7,051 bases of DNA from Rhodospirillaceae bacterium (GTDB taxonomy: Bacteria; Pseudomonadota; Alphaproteobacteria; UBA11073): contig DPZW01000084.1 in assembly GCA_003536545.1 (NCBI GenBank), positions 1-7,051 on the forward strand, given 5' to 3'. This document shows, one piece after another, positions 1 through 5,658 of the stretch. Numbering within the stretch: position 1 is the first letter of the stretch; every line of letters begins with the position of its first letter. The notes beneath the pieces were generated by a model. It was not told the DNA's origin. It ran no database searches and worked only from the letters and a program-made list of their open reading frames with translations. A program made the position numbers and the translations under genes.

Positions 1-890
1 GGGTGACGCCTGGCCCGTGGATCGCGCTGGCGGCGTTCGCCGCGGTGGCGGCGCCGCAAGCGATCTGGCTGATCGATAACGACTTCGCTCCTTTCGGCTA
101 CGCCGCACGAAGGGCAAGTTCGGGCGAATGGCACGCTTCGCTTGAGTTTCTGGCGACCCTCGCGATCGATTGCGCCCCAATGCTGATCGTCCTTGGGATC
201 GCGGGTTATTTTGGCGCCGCCCATACCCAGACAGCACCGCCGACCACTGCGCGCGCCCGCAACTTCCTTTTGCTTCTAGGTCTTGGACCAACCGTACTCA
301 TGGCGCTCGGGGCCCTCGTCAGCGGAGCCAGTTTGCGCGCATCCTGGGGCGCGCCAATGCTGTCGCTCGTCGGCTTGCTTGTCGTTGCGCTGATGCACGA
401 CAAATTCAGCGCAGATCGGTTGCGCCGCGTGGCGCTGAGCGCTGGCGTGCTCGTCGTGCTCACCTCTGGCCTGTACTTCGCGCACATGCGTTATGGAGCT
501 GCGTTCACCGGCAAACCCCTTCGGGGCAACTGGCCGCAGGCCGAGGTATCAACCCAGATGAGCGGAACGTGGCGCGCGGAAACCAACGGAGCCCCTCTGG
601 AAGTCGTCGCCGGCGATATCTGGACGGCAGGCCTCGTCAGTATGAACGGCGCCAATCCGCCGTCCGTTCTCATTAATGGCGACTACGCCACGTCTCCCTG
701 GGTGACCCGCCAGGAAGTGGAGCAGTACGGCGCGATGGCGGTGTGGAGCGGGGATCAGCCGGAGGCGCTGCGCGATTTCATCGGCGCCCGTCCCGTGCGC
801 GTTTGGACTTTTTACGCGCCAGAAGCCGGTCCCATGGGACGCGGCGTGGACATTCACTATGCGATCATACCGCCCGCCGCTACGAAGTAG
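1..890 (+). CDS. GT39-like (ArnT/PMT-type) membrane glycosyltransferase, C-terminal part, 5' truncated
   Basis: About 295 residues are visible. The frame is open to the left edge, so the GTG at base 3 is probably internal; GT39 proteins are usually about 500 residues and the catalytic N-terminal half would lie outside. Numbering from that GTG, hydrophobic segments lie near residues 5-24, 48-70, 88-110, 115-131 and 142-161, followed by a soluble C-terminal domain of about 130 residues with no recognisable motif. Stretches such as QAIWLIDNDFAPFGYA and ASWGAPMLSLVGLLVV resemble the late membrane part of bacterial GT39 proteins. Family members transfer a sugar from a polyprenyl-phosphate carrier onto lipid or protein on the periplasmic face of the inner membrane; acceptor and sugar cannot be read here. 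The stop TAG (888-890) overlaps the 3' end of the convergent GT2 gene, which could make its lipid-linked donor. That partnership is inferred only from proximity. Confidence 0.7.
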   Translation, partial: VTPGPWIALAAFAAVAAPQAIWLIDNDFAPFGYAARRASSGEWHASLEFLATLAIDCAPMLIVLGIAGYFGAAHTQTAPPTTARARNFLLLLGLGPTVLMALGALVSGASLRASWGAPMLSLVGLLVVALMHDKFSADRLRRVALSAGVLVVLTSGLYFAHMRYGAAFTGKPLRGNWPQAEVSTQMSGTWRAETNGAPLEVVAGDIWTAGLVSMNGANPPSVLINGDYATSPWVTRQEVEQYGAMAVWSGDQPEALRDFIGARPVRVWTFYAPEAGPMGRGVDIHYAIIPPAATK

Positions 891-1839
891 CCGCGGGCCC
901 AACCGTTTCAATCTCAGCAATGTACTCGAGCGCGCGGGCGCGAACCTGGGGCGGCGTGTCGACGCGCCCCAGACTGGAAACGATGAGTGTAATCATCGCG
1001 AAAAGGCCGGTTTGCAGAAACAGCGAGAGTGCGAAACCGGTAACCGTGGTCACCCAGCCCGGGGTCGTCATCCCCATGAACCGCATGCTGACGGCAACCG
1101 CCACAACCACAACAACCGACGCCGCCATCGCCACAAGCGCGAGCGCCATGCGCGTGAGAACGAGGTCGGAGAAAACCATAACCGCACGCATCCCATGCAG
1201 CACCAAGCTGGGGAAGTTCATCTTCGATTCGCCCGCGTAACGCCGCCCCCGGTCCGTCGAAACGTCGGCGCGACGAAGTTTCGCTTTTACGACCGCAGCG
1301 GCCACATGGACCGACGTCTCCTGCATCCCGGACATGCGCGAGAGAGATCTCGGCGTCAGAGCCATGAAGTTTCCGAAGCGAAGCACCTGGCCGGTCGCGA
1401 ACTTGAAAAGGCGCTTGTACACTTGGTAGAAGAACTTGAAGGCAAACGTCTCGGACCGCTTCGCCCGCTCGGCAACCGCCACATCCACTGATCCGGCGCT
1501 TAGCGCCGCCAGCAGGCCTGGAATGCTCTCGGGGGTGTCTTCTCCGTCGCTGTCCATGATGACGCATGCCGACAGGCCCGGCATGTTCGAGGCCTGCGCC
1601 AGCCCGATCGATATCGCCATCTGGTGGCCGACATTGCGCGCGAGGCGCAGCACCTCCCCTTCGAGGCCCGCTCGCGAGATGGATGCCGCTTCAGGGGGCG
1701 CGGCCAAGGACCCGTCGTCCACTGCGATGACGTAAAACCGCAAGGCAGCGGCGCGCGAAACGTCCGATAGCTTTTGGCAAAGCCGGTCGAAACTGTCCCG
1801 ATCTTCATAGACAGGGGTGACGACAGCGACAGTTGTCAT
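880..1839 (-). CDS. GT2 family polyprenyl-phosphate glycosyltransferase with two C-terminal membrane helices
   Basis: A 319-residue protein. The GT-A fold begins at the N-terminus (VAVVTPVYEDRDSF). The nucleotide-binding VDDGS is at residues 40-44, and the metal-binding DxD-type motif MDSDGEDTPE is at about 95-104. AGESKM (202-207) matches the motif near the end of the catalytic domain in DPM1/GtrB/ArnC-type enzymes. Two long hydrophobic segments (about 229-252 and 262-288) anchor the protein in the membrane, as in GtrB/ArnC. Such enzymes load a sugar from a nucleotide donor onto undecaprenyl phosphate on the cytoplasmic face; the sugar is not predictable. The start is ATG at 1839-1837; only a weak AGGGT lies upstream, but the reading frame and the family N-terminus fit. 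tRNA-Pro lies 50 bp upstream on the same strand with no obvious terminator between, so read-through from the tRNA promoter is possible. The 3' end overlaps the convergent GT39 gene by 11 bp. Confidence 0.85.
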   Translation of the reverse strand: MTTVAVVTPVYEDRDSFDRLCQKLSDVSRAAALRFYVIAVDDGSLAAPPEAASISRAGLEGEVLRLARNVGHQMAISIGLAQASNMPGLSACVIMDSDGEDTPESIPGLLAALSAGSVDVAVAERAKRSETFAFKFFYQVYKRLFKFATGQVLRFGNFMALTPRSLSRMSGMQETSVHVAAAVVKAKLRRADVSTDRGRRYAGESKMNFPSLVLHGMRAVMVFSDLVLTRMALALVAMAASVVVVVAVAVSMRFMGMTTPGWVTTVTGFALSLFLQTGLFAMITLIVSSLGRVDTPPQVRARALEYIAEIETVGPAATS

Positions 1840-1889
1840 GGATCAGATCATCTACCCTGCGACCCTGCCGCATCGGGAGCATGGAAAGA

Positions 1890-1966
1890 TGGTCGGAGTA
1901 GCAAGATTCGAACTTACGACCCCCACGTCCCGAACGTGGTGCTCTACCAGGCTGAGCTATACTCCG
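1890..1966 (-). tRNA. tRNA-Pro(CGG)
   Basis: A full 77-nt cloverleaf reads on the minus strand. The acceptor stem CGGAGTA pairs with TACTCCG, the D-arm is GCTC/GAGC, the anticodon stem CCACG/CGTGG encloses loop TTCGGGA with anticodon CGG (bases 1932-1930), and the T-arm GTAAG/CTTGC has one T-G pair around TTCGAAT. The discriminator is A and the CCA end is encoded (1892-1890). It reads the proline codon CCG, common in GC-rich genes such as those on its left. A strong promoter-like sequence lies just upstream. Confidence 0.97.
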
Positions 1967-1976
1967 AAGGACGCGC

Positions 1977-2005
1977 CTTATAAACGCCCCGCGCCTCGGG
2001 CGCAA
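1977..2005 (-). promoter_or_regulatory. Predicted sigma-70-type promoter of tRNA-Pro
   Basis: On the minus strand, a -35 element TTGCGC (2005-2000) is followed by 17 bp and a -10 element TATAAG (1982-1977). The -10 ends 10 bp before the mature tRNA 5' end, so the leader would be only a few nucleotides. The bases after the -10 (GCGCGTCC) form a GC-rich discriminator, as is typical of stable-RNA promoters under stringent control. Called from motif spacing only. Confidence 0.6.
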
Positions 2006-2024
2006 CGAGGTCTCAGCGTTGCTG

Positions 2025-2052
2025 TTGCATCACGGCGCGGAGCCCCTTAAAG
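2025..2052 (+). promoter_or_regulatory. Possible promoter of tRNA-Gln
   Basis: TTGCAT (2025-2030), a 16-bp spacer and a weak -10 TTAAAG (2047-2052) precede tRNA-Gln by 17 bp. The segment after the -10 is GC-rich (ACGCGGC). It is diverged from, and close to, the tRNA-Pro promoter in the 103-bp spacer between the tRNAs. The -10 matches the consensus at only three of six positions, so this is a weak call. Confidence 0.35.
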
Positions 2053-2069
2053 ACGCGGCTTCCCGGTTT

Positions 2070-2143
2070 TGGGGTGTCGCCAAGCGGTAAGGCAGCGGTT
2101 TTTGGTATCGCCATCCTAGGTTCGAATCCTAGTACCCCAGCCA
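2070..2143 (+). tRNA. tRNA-Gln(TTG)
   Basis: A 74-nt cloverleaf. The acceptor stem TGGGGTG pairs with TACCCCA (closing G-T), the D-arm is GCC/GGC with loop AAGCGGTAA, and the anticodon stem GCGGT/ATCGC (one G-T) encloses TTTTGGT with anticodon TTG (2102-2104), reading CAA and, by wobble, CAG. The T-arm CTAGG/CCTAG surrounds TTCGAAT. The discriminator is G and the CCA is encoded (2141-2143). Its 3' end is the junction to AT-rich DNA and is partly duplicated at 3498-3509, so it may have served as an integration site. Confidence 0.97.
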
Positions 2144-2146
2144 TTC
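2135..2146 (+). repeat. 12-bp direct repeat, copy 1 (tRNA-Gln 3' end)
   Basis: CCCCAGCCATTC spans the last nine bases of tRNA-Gln plus three following bases. An identical copy is at 3498-3509, on the same strand. The two copies bracket the AT-rich two-gene islet, the layout left by site-specific integration into a tRNA 3' end (attL/attR). The repeat is short for a tRNA-targeted element, and the T-arm is not duplicated, so coincidence cannot be excluded. Confidence 0.5.
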
Positions 2147-2182
2147 TAGCGTGTAGTCTTCCGCTAACTATTCTCCGCCCGT

Positions 2183-2794
2183 TTAACTCTTGACCATCAT
2201 CCGAAATGTCAACGACACACGTCGCGTACGAGGGTGCTTGATGCCGTTAATCGTATCAGATTTTCGGGCTGGAATGGCATGAGTCCATTGGTAGCGTGCA
2301 TTACCAGAAAGAATAATCAAGCTTCGGGGGTACAAAGAAATATCTTCGCGCTGGCTGGATGCGGGATGAGTCAATTGCATGACGCAACTTGAACCCAGAC
2401 TAAGTGAGGCAATTGTATCGCCAAAGCAGGGCGTGCAATCAATATGCGCAGAAATGCCCTGACCGGGTTCGTATTCATTGACGATAACTTGATCCGGAAA
2501 ATTGGGAAAAATGCCATCGGCATATAGTCGCCGTGCGAAACTTGCTAACCAATCGGGCAAAGGCCCTAAATAGGAAGTATCATGCACCATACGCGCTTTG
2601 TAATCATAACGATAACCATAATGCTGAACACGCCGTTTTAATTCGTTATTCCAGAGCTGAGCATCAATTTGCGTTATTAGAGCATCATGTTGCTCAGCAG
2701 AAATATAATCAGGAATATACTTTAATCCTGAAATATCTATTTCCAGCGAATTTTCTAATCCTGGCAAAATCATGGCTGTGGCTGGAATTCCCAT
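2183..2794 (-). CDS. AlkB-family Fe(II)/2-oxoglutarate dioxygenase (ALKBH8-like motifs)
   Basis: A 203-residue protein, the usual size for a bacterial single-domain AlkB homologue. The iron ligands are visible: H117 and D119 in ISAHIDC and H172 in QWTHAI. R192 and R198 in RRVSLTFR are the expected 2-oxoglutarate and active-site arginines. NEYEPGQGISAHID, SLSLGSSCVM and PRSLIILSGNARYQWTH read like the ALKBH8 branch more than like E. coli AlkB. The family oxidises N-alkyl groups in DNA or RNA, using O2 and 2-oxoglutarate; eukaryotic ALKBH8 hydroxylates a wobble-uridine modification in tRNA. The substrate here is unknown. Start: ATG at 2794 has GAGG 10 nt upstream and overlaps the preceding gene by 25 nt. 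ATG at 2773 (residue 8) forms a classic ATGA overlap with that gene's stop and is a real alternative (196 residues). Either way it is translationally coupled to the BMT5-like gene. Its AT-rich composition is unlike the left block. Confidence 0.88.
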   Translation of the reverse strand: MGIPATAMILPGLENSLEIDISGLKYIPDYISAEQHDALITQIDAQLWNNELKRRVQHYGYRYDYKARMVHDTSYLGPLPDWLASFARRLYADGIFPNFPDQVIVNEYEPGQGISAHIDCTPCFGDTIASLSLGSSCVMQLTHPASSQREDISLYPRSLIILSGNARYQWTHAIPARKSDTINGIKHPRTRRVSLTFRMMVKS

Positions 2795-3384
2795 GTCAGA
2801 AAAGCCTCGTGATCATCTAAAGCACTTACTTGATCATTTGTATTGACGTGATTGTAATCTGGAAACATTTCGGGGTCAAAGGGAAAAGATTCTGGCTCCT
2901 GATAACCAGCATATTCAGCCGCTTCTTCAAATTGAAAAACGCCATCATAATGCGGGCTATCAACAGCTGTGATCAGAACGCTTCCATTAAGCTTTAGAGA
3001 TTCTTTAGCACTTTGCAGAAATTTTCGGATCATAATATGATTAGGGTTGCGCCCATATTTAGCTTGCCTACTGCCTACATTTGGAAACTGAAAAATAATC
3101 GTGTCGAATTGATACGAACGTGTAAATGTATTCTTTAATTGTGTGGCATCTACATCATACAAAACCAAGCCACCCATTTTATTTACTTTATCGGCATTTT
3201 TCCGTGCCTCTTCCGTTAGCCTCCTTTTCCCGTCAAAAGTCGTCGCGATAAGGTTAGTGATTTCGAAAGCAGACTGGCGCAGAAGACTATTAGCAAAGCT
3301 TAAATTCCCTTCTCCAAGTAGCAGGACATCACCTAGATTTTCCCAGATTCTGATTGGAAGAAGATGATTGATTGTAAATTGCAT
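2770..3384 (-). CDS. BMT5-like (DUF2431) Rossmann-fold methyltransferase
   Basis: A 204-residue protein covering one domain. LLLGEGNLSF (21-30) is the glycine-containing SAM-binding-like motif I of the DUF2431/BMT5-like family. VLYDVDAT (74-81) and FDTIIFQFPNVG (93-104) match the family's characteristic acidic strand and the D-x-I-I-F-x-F-P-x-x-G signature. NHIMIRKFLQSAKESLKLNGSV (about 115-136, quoted in part) has the expected late helix and strand. Yeast Bmt5 methylates N3 of a uridine in 25S rRNA; bacterial members are uncharacterised as far as I know, so an RNA substrate is inference. The start ATG at 3384-3382 has GGCGGA 6 nt upstream, an acceptable ribosome site. It is first in a two-gene unit with the AlkB-like dioxygenase, and a promoter-like sequence and a terminator-like hairpin lie just upstream. 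It is AT-rich, with A/T-ending codons common, unlike the GC-rich left block. Confidence 0.78.
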   Translation of the reverse strand: MQFTINHLLPIRIWENLGDVLLLGEGNLSFANSLLRQSAFEITNLIATTFDGKRRLTEEARKNADKVNKMGGLVLYDVDATQLKNTFTRSYQFDTIIFQFPNVGSRQAKYGRNPNHIMIRKFLQSAKESLKLNGSVLITAVDSPHYDGVFQFEEAAEYAGYQEPESFPFDPEMFPDYNHVNTNDQVSALDDHEAFLTWEFQPQP

Positions 3385-3404
3385 GACAAATCCGCCGTTA
3401 AGAC

Positions 3405-3434
3405 AAAAAAAGCACCCAGATAGAATTTGGGTGC
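3405..3434 (-). terminator. Rho-independent-type hairpin in the leader of the BMT5-like gene
   Basis: On the minus strand, GCACCCA (3434-3428) pairs perfectly with TGGGTGC (3418-3412) around a 9-nt loop and is followed at once by seven T (3411-3405). This is the layout of an intrinsic terminator for minus-strand transcripts. It sits 20 bp before the ATG of the BMT5-like gene and downstream of a promoter-like sequence, so it would stop transcripts entering that gene from the right or attenuate its own promoter. It has no T-run in the plus direction. Confidence 0.65.
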
Positions 3435-3444
3435 CAATTAGGCT

Positions 3445-3474
3445 AATATTCCTATATTTTTAGCGAAGAGTCAA
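3445..3474 (-). promoter_or_regulatory. Possible promoter of the BMT5-like/AlkB-like pair
   Basis: On the minus strand, TTGACT (3474-3469; five of six to the -35 consensus) is followed after 18 bp by AATATT (3450-3445; four of six to the -10), within an AT-rich stretch. Transcription would begin only a few bases before the terminator-like hairpin at 3434-3405. Confidence 0.4.
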
Positions 3475-3497
3475 GAATTTTTATGCGCAGACTACAT

Positions 3498-3509
3498 CCC
3501 CAGCCATTC
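3498..3509 (+). repeat. 12-bp direct repeat, copy 2 (right edge of AT-rich islet)
   Basis: CCCCAGCCATTC is identical to the tRNA-Gln 3' end at 2135-2146. A CTA lies three bases upstream in both copies, with mismatches between. It falls where base composition shifts from AT-rich to intermediate, between the divergent islet and regulator operons, as an attR-like scar would. Confidence 0.5.
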
Positions 3510-3532
3510 CCGCAGCATGTGCATATGACCTT

Positions 3533-3581
3533 TGCGCGCCGCGCAGATTGCTCTAGGTTGCGGCGGTAATGGCGGCGCGCA
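3533..3581 (+). promoter_or_regulatory. GC-rich 10-bp inverted repeat abutting the response-regulator start
   Basis: TGCGCGCCGC (3533-3542) is the exact reverse complement of GCGGCGCGCA (3572-3581), with 29 bp between. The right arm ends one base before the ATG at 3583 and would cover the ribosome-binding region in the mRNA. It could be a translation-limiting stem or a protein-binding dyad. Ribosome-site strength is poor here in any case. Confidence 0.45.
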
Positions 3582-3582
3582 C

Positions 3583-4260
3583 ATGAAATTCCTGATTATC
3601 GAAGATGATGCCAAAATTCGCACCTATGTGGAACGGGGTCTGAAAGAAGCCGGGCATGCGGTGGATACGGCCGCGGATGGCGAGACTGGCCTGCATCTTG
3701 CCATGCAGGAAAAATATGATGCGCTGGTGATTGATCGCATGTTGCCCGGTCTGGATGGGCTGGCGATTATTCGCACGCTGCGCGGCAGCGGCAATATGAC
3801 GGGCATTTTGATCCTGAGCGCGCTGGGCGATGTGGACGACCGGGTGAAAGGCATCCGCACCGGCGGCGATGATTATCTGGTCAAACCTTTTGCATTTATT
3901 GAATTGCTGGCGCGGGTGGAAGCATTGGGCAAGCGTGCATCGCCTGTGGCAGCGCAGACAAATATTCTGCAGGCAGCGGATCTGGAAATGGATCTGCTGG
4001 CTAGAAAGGTGCGGCGCAGCGGCAAGGTGATTGAATTGCAGCAACGTGAATTTCGCCTGCTGGAATATTTGCTGAAATTCAAAGGGCAATTGGTCACGCG
4101 CACGATGCTGCTGGAAGGTGTATGGGATTATCATTTTGATCCGCAAACCAGCGTGATTGACGTGCATATCAGCCGCCTGCGCAAAAAGCTGGGCGATACA
4201 GACAACAAACTTATTAAAACGGTGCGCGGTGCAGGATATATTATCGAAGACAGCCATTAG
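3583..4260 (+). CDS. OmpR/PhoB-family response regulator
   Basis: A 225-residue protein, the normal length for the class. The receiver domain occupies residues 1 to about 115: acidic pocket E7-D8-D9, phospho-acceptor D51 in VIDRMLPG, switch residue S79 and K101 in LVKPF are all present. The winged-helix DNA-binding domain (about 130-222) contains LQQREFRLLEYLL, the transactivation-loop region around LVTRTMLLEGVW, the recognition-helix segment VIDVHISRLRKKL and the hairpin wing TVRGAGY. Phosphorylated dimers of this family normally bind direct repeats about 10-11 bp apart. The ATG start is chosen because MKFLIIEDD is the family N-terminus; the upstream TTG at 3532 would add 17 unlikely residues encoded by an inverted repeat. 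It is first in a plus-strand operon, with the kinase overlapping its 3' end. The closest style is the CusR/QseB/TctD type; the signal is unknown. Confidence 0.93.
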   Translation: MKFLIIEDDAKIRTYVERGLKEAGHAVDTAADGETGLHLAMQEKYDALVIDRMLPGLDGLAIIRTLRGSGNMTGILILSALGDVDDRVKGIRTGGDDYLVKPFAFIELLARVEALGKRASPVAAQTNILQAADLEMDLLARKVRRSGKVIELQQREFRLLEYLLKFKGQLVTRTMLLEGVWDYHFDPQTSVIDVHISRLRKKLGDTDNKLIKTVRGAGYIIEDSH

Positions 4261-5584
4261 GCGATATACGGACAGCTCCAGCTTTAAAATGGCGTTGCTG
4301 TTCACGCTGCTGCTGACAGCGGCGGCCTGTATCCTGGGCTATTTTCTGGTGGATTTCGGCAGGCAGGATTTTCTGCGTGAAACAGAAGCGGCAATTGATA
4401 TTGAAATTCGCACGCTGGCCAATCTGGAAAGCCATACGCCGGCGGCGATAACTGCCTATATTACACGCCGCGAGGCACACGATAAAACCGTAAAATTCCG
4501 TTATGAGAATGAGCGCGGCGCATGGCTTGCCGGCACCATTGATCCTGTGCCTACGGCATTAAAAAAACTGACAGAGGGTGTTTTGCGTTTTGACTGGCAG
4601 GCAGATTCCGGCCAGGAAACCTTTGCGGCAAAAATCCACACCTTTGTTGATGGTTCGCGCATCATTGTCGCACGCAACATTGATGATTTGATCGCCAGTT
4701 ATCACCGGCTGCAATATTTCAGTGTGCTGATTATGTTTTTGATGCTGGGCGTTATTCTGGTCAGCTTTGGTATCAGTTATTTTGTGGTCAGCCGCATCAA
4801 CCGGATTGCCGCAACCGCGCAGCAGATTGTGGACACGGGGGATTTATCACGGCGCATCGGCATAGACAGTGAATGGGATGATCTCAGCAATCTTTCACGT
4901 GTGCTGAATGGCTTTCTGGAGAGAATTGAAATTCTGATGCACAGCGCACGCGAGGTTAGCAACAGCATCGCACATGATCTGCGCACGCCGCTGGCAGGAT
5001 TGCGCGGCGAGATCGAGACGCTGAAGGGCGGGAAGGCATCGGATGAAAAAATTGATGCGATCCTGGCGGATGCGGACCGGATTTTATCAATTTTCCAGGC
5101 GATTTTGCGCATTGCCAATCTGCAGCGTGCCAGCCGGGAACAATTCCGGTCGCACGTGGATCTTGCGCATATTCTGCATGATGTGACTGAATTATATGAA
5201 CCGCTGGCACAGGAAAAACAAATTCATTTGTCGTCCGATATAATGGATTCTGCCGTTGTAACGGGCGATAGCGATCTGCTGTTCCAGCTGCTGGCCAATC
5301 TGTTTGATAATGCCATTAAATTTTCACCGCCCGGCAGCAGTATCACGCTGCAGCTTGCGCAAAGTAATGACCGGATTATTTTTCGGATCAGTGATGGCGG
5401 CCCCGGGATCCCCGATCATGAAAAGGAAAAAGTATTCCGGCATTTTTATCGCGGTGACAGCAGCCGCCATACGCCGGGCAGCGGCCTGGGACTTAGCCTT
5501 GCCAAGGCAATCGCCGAATACCATGGCGCACAAATTATGCTGGAGGATGCAAATCCCGGCCTGTGCGTAAAAATTACTTTCTGA
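4229..5584 (+). CDS. HAMP/HisKA sensor histidine kinase, partner of the upstream regulator
   Basis: 451 residues from GTG 4229. TM1 is at about 21-41, a periplasmic sensor of about 120 residues without a recognisable fold follows (42-161), then TM2 (162-187), HAMP (188-240), HisKA with phospho-acceptor H249 in IAHDLRTPL, and HATPase_c with the N-box LANLFDNAIKF (N357, N361), G1 DGGPGIP (389-395), F-box-like KVFRHFYR and G2 GSGLGLSLAKA (417-427). All catalytic motifs are intact. It autophosphorylates and passes phosphate to the adjacent regulator. The start is uncertain: the basic segment RRYTDSSSFK that precedes TM1 in such kinases lies upstream of the first ATG after the regulator stop (4289). 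GTG 4229 (32-nt overlap with the regulator) would include it, as would a rare ATT at 4256 that overlaps the regulator's TAG. ATG 4157 is less likely. The gap to the next gene is 74 bp. Confidence 0.92.
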   Translation: MQDILSKTAIRRYTDSSSFKMALLFTLLLTAAACILGYFLVDFGRQDFLRETEAAIDIEIRTLANLESHTPAAITAYITRREAHDKTVKFRYENERGAWLAGTIDPVPTALKKLTEGVLRFDWQADSGQETFAAKIHTFVDGSRIIVARNIDDLIASYHRLQYFSVLIMFLMLGVILVSFGISYFVVSRINRIAATAQQIVDTGDLSRRIGIDSEWDDLSNLSRVLNGFLERIEILMHSAREVSNSIAHDLRTPLAGLRGEIETLKGGKASDEKIDAILADADRILSIFQAILRIANLQRASREQFRSHVDLAHILHDVTELYEPLAQEKQIHLSSDIMDSAVVTGDSDLLFQLLANLFDNAIKFSPPGSSITLQLAQSNDRIIFRISDGGPGIPDHEKEKVFRHFYRGDSSRHTPGSGLGLSLAKAIAEYHGAQIMLEDANPGLCVKITF

Positions 5585-5586
5585 CC

Positions 5587-5611
5587 TTACCAATCTGTCA
5601 GAATTTGGTAA
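5587..5611 (+). repeat. Inverted repeat TTACCAA-N11-TTGGTAA after the kinase gene
   Basis: TTACCAA (5587-5593) and TTGGTAA (5605-5611) are perfect complements with 11 bp between, starting 3 bp after the kinase stop. No T-run follows, so it is not a typical terminator. It could be an operator dyad for the oxidoreductase gene or an mRNA-end-stabilising hairpin inside the operon. Confidence 0.4.
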
Positions 5612-5626
5612 TCCTGGATTAATGCC

Positions 5627-5643
5627 GGCTGGCCTAGGCTGGC
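5627..5643 (+). repeat. Tandem GGCTGGC repeats, 10-bp period, upstream of the oxidoreductase
   Basis: GGCTGGC at 5627-5633 recurs at 5637-5643, one helical turn later. OmpR-family regulators usually bind direct repeats with this spacing, so it is a conceivable site for the upstream regulator. Only 15 bp separate it from the start codon at 5659, which would favour repression, and the repeats are simple enough to be chance. Confidence 0.25.
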
Positions 5644-5658
5644 GCAAAGGTCAGCATC

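Noticed and set aside
859..1567. Several long open frames in other frames over the GT2 gene
   Set aside because: They arise from high GC and lack of stops; the predicted products are Arg/His-rich and match no family, while the 880-1839 minus frame has clear GT2 motifs.
2144..3497. Integrase, transposase or IS terminal inverted repeats in the AT-rich islet
   Set aside because: The islet is filled by two recognisable non-mobility genes plus a short leader; no recombinase motif or terminal inverted repeat was seen.
3532..3582. TTG at 3532 as the start of the response regulator
   Set aside because: It would add 17 residues not found in the family and translate an inverted repeat; ATG 3583 gives the canonical MKFLIIEDD start.
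3492..3584. Short minus-strand frame of 30 codons ending HMLREWLGM, overlapping the right repeat copy and the regulator start
   Set aside because: It starts inside the regulator's start region, has no ribosome site or family resemblance I recognise, and its content follows from the GC-rich inverted repeat.
4157..4228. ATG 4157 as the start of the kinase
   Set aside because: It would lie over 100 nt inside the regulator gene and add residues that are just the regulator's DNA-binding domain read in another frame.
3553..4305. Long antisense open frame (250 codons) opposite the response regulator
   Set aside because: The plus strand encodes a complete regulator with every signature residue; the antisense product is His/Gln/Ala-rich without domains, a codon-bias shadow.
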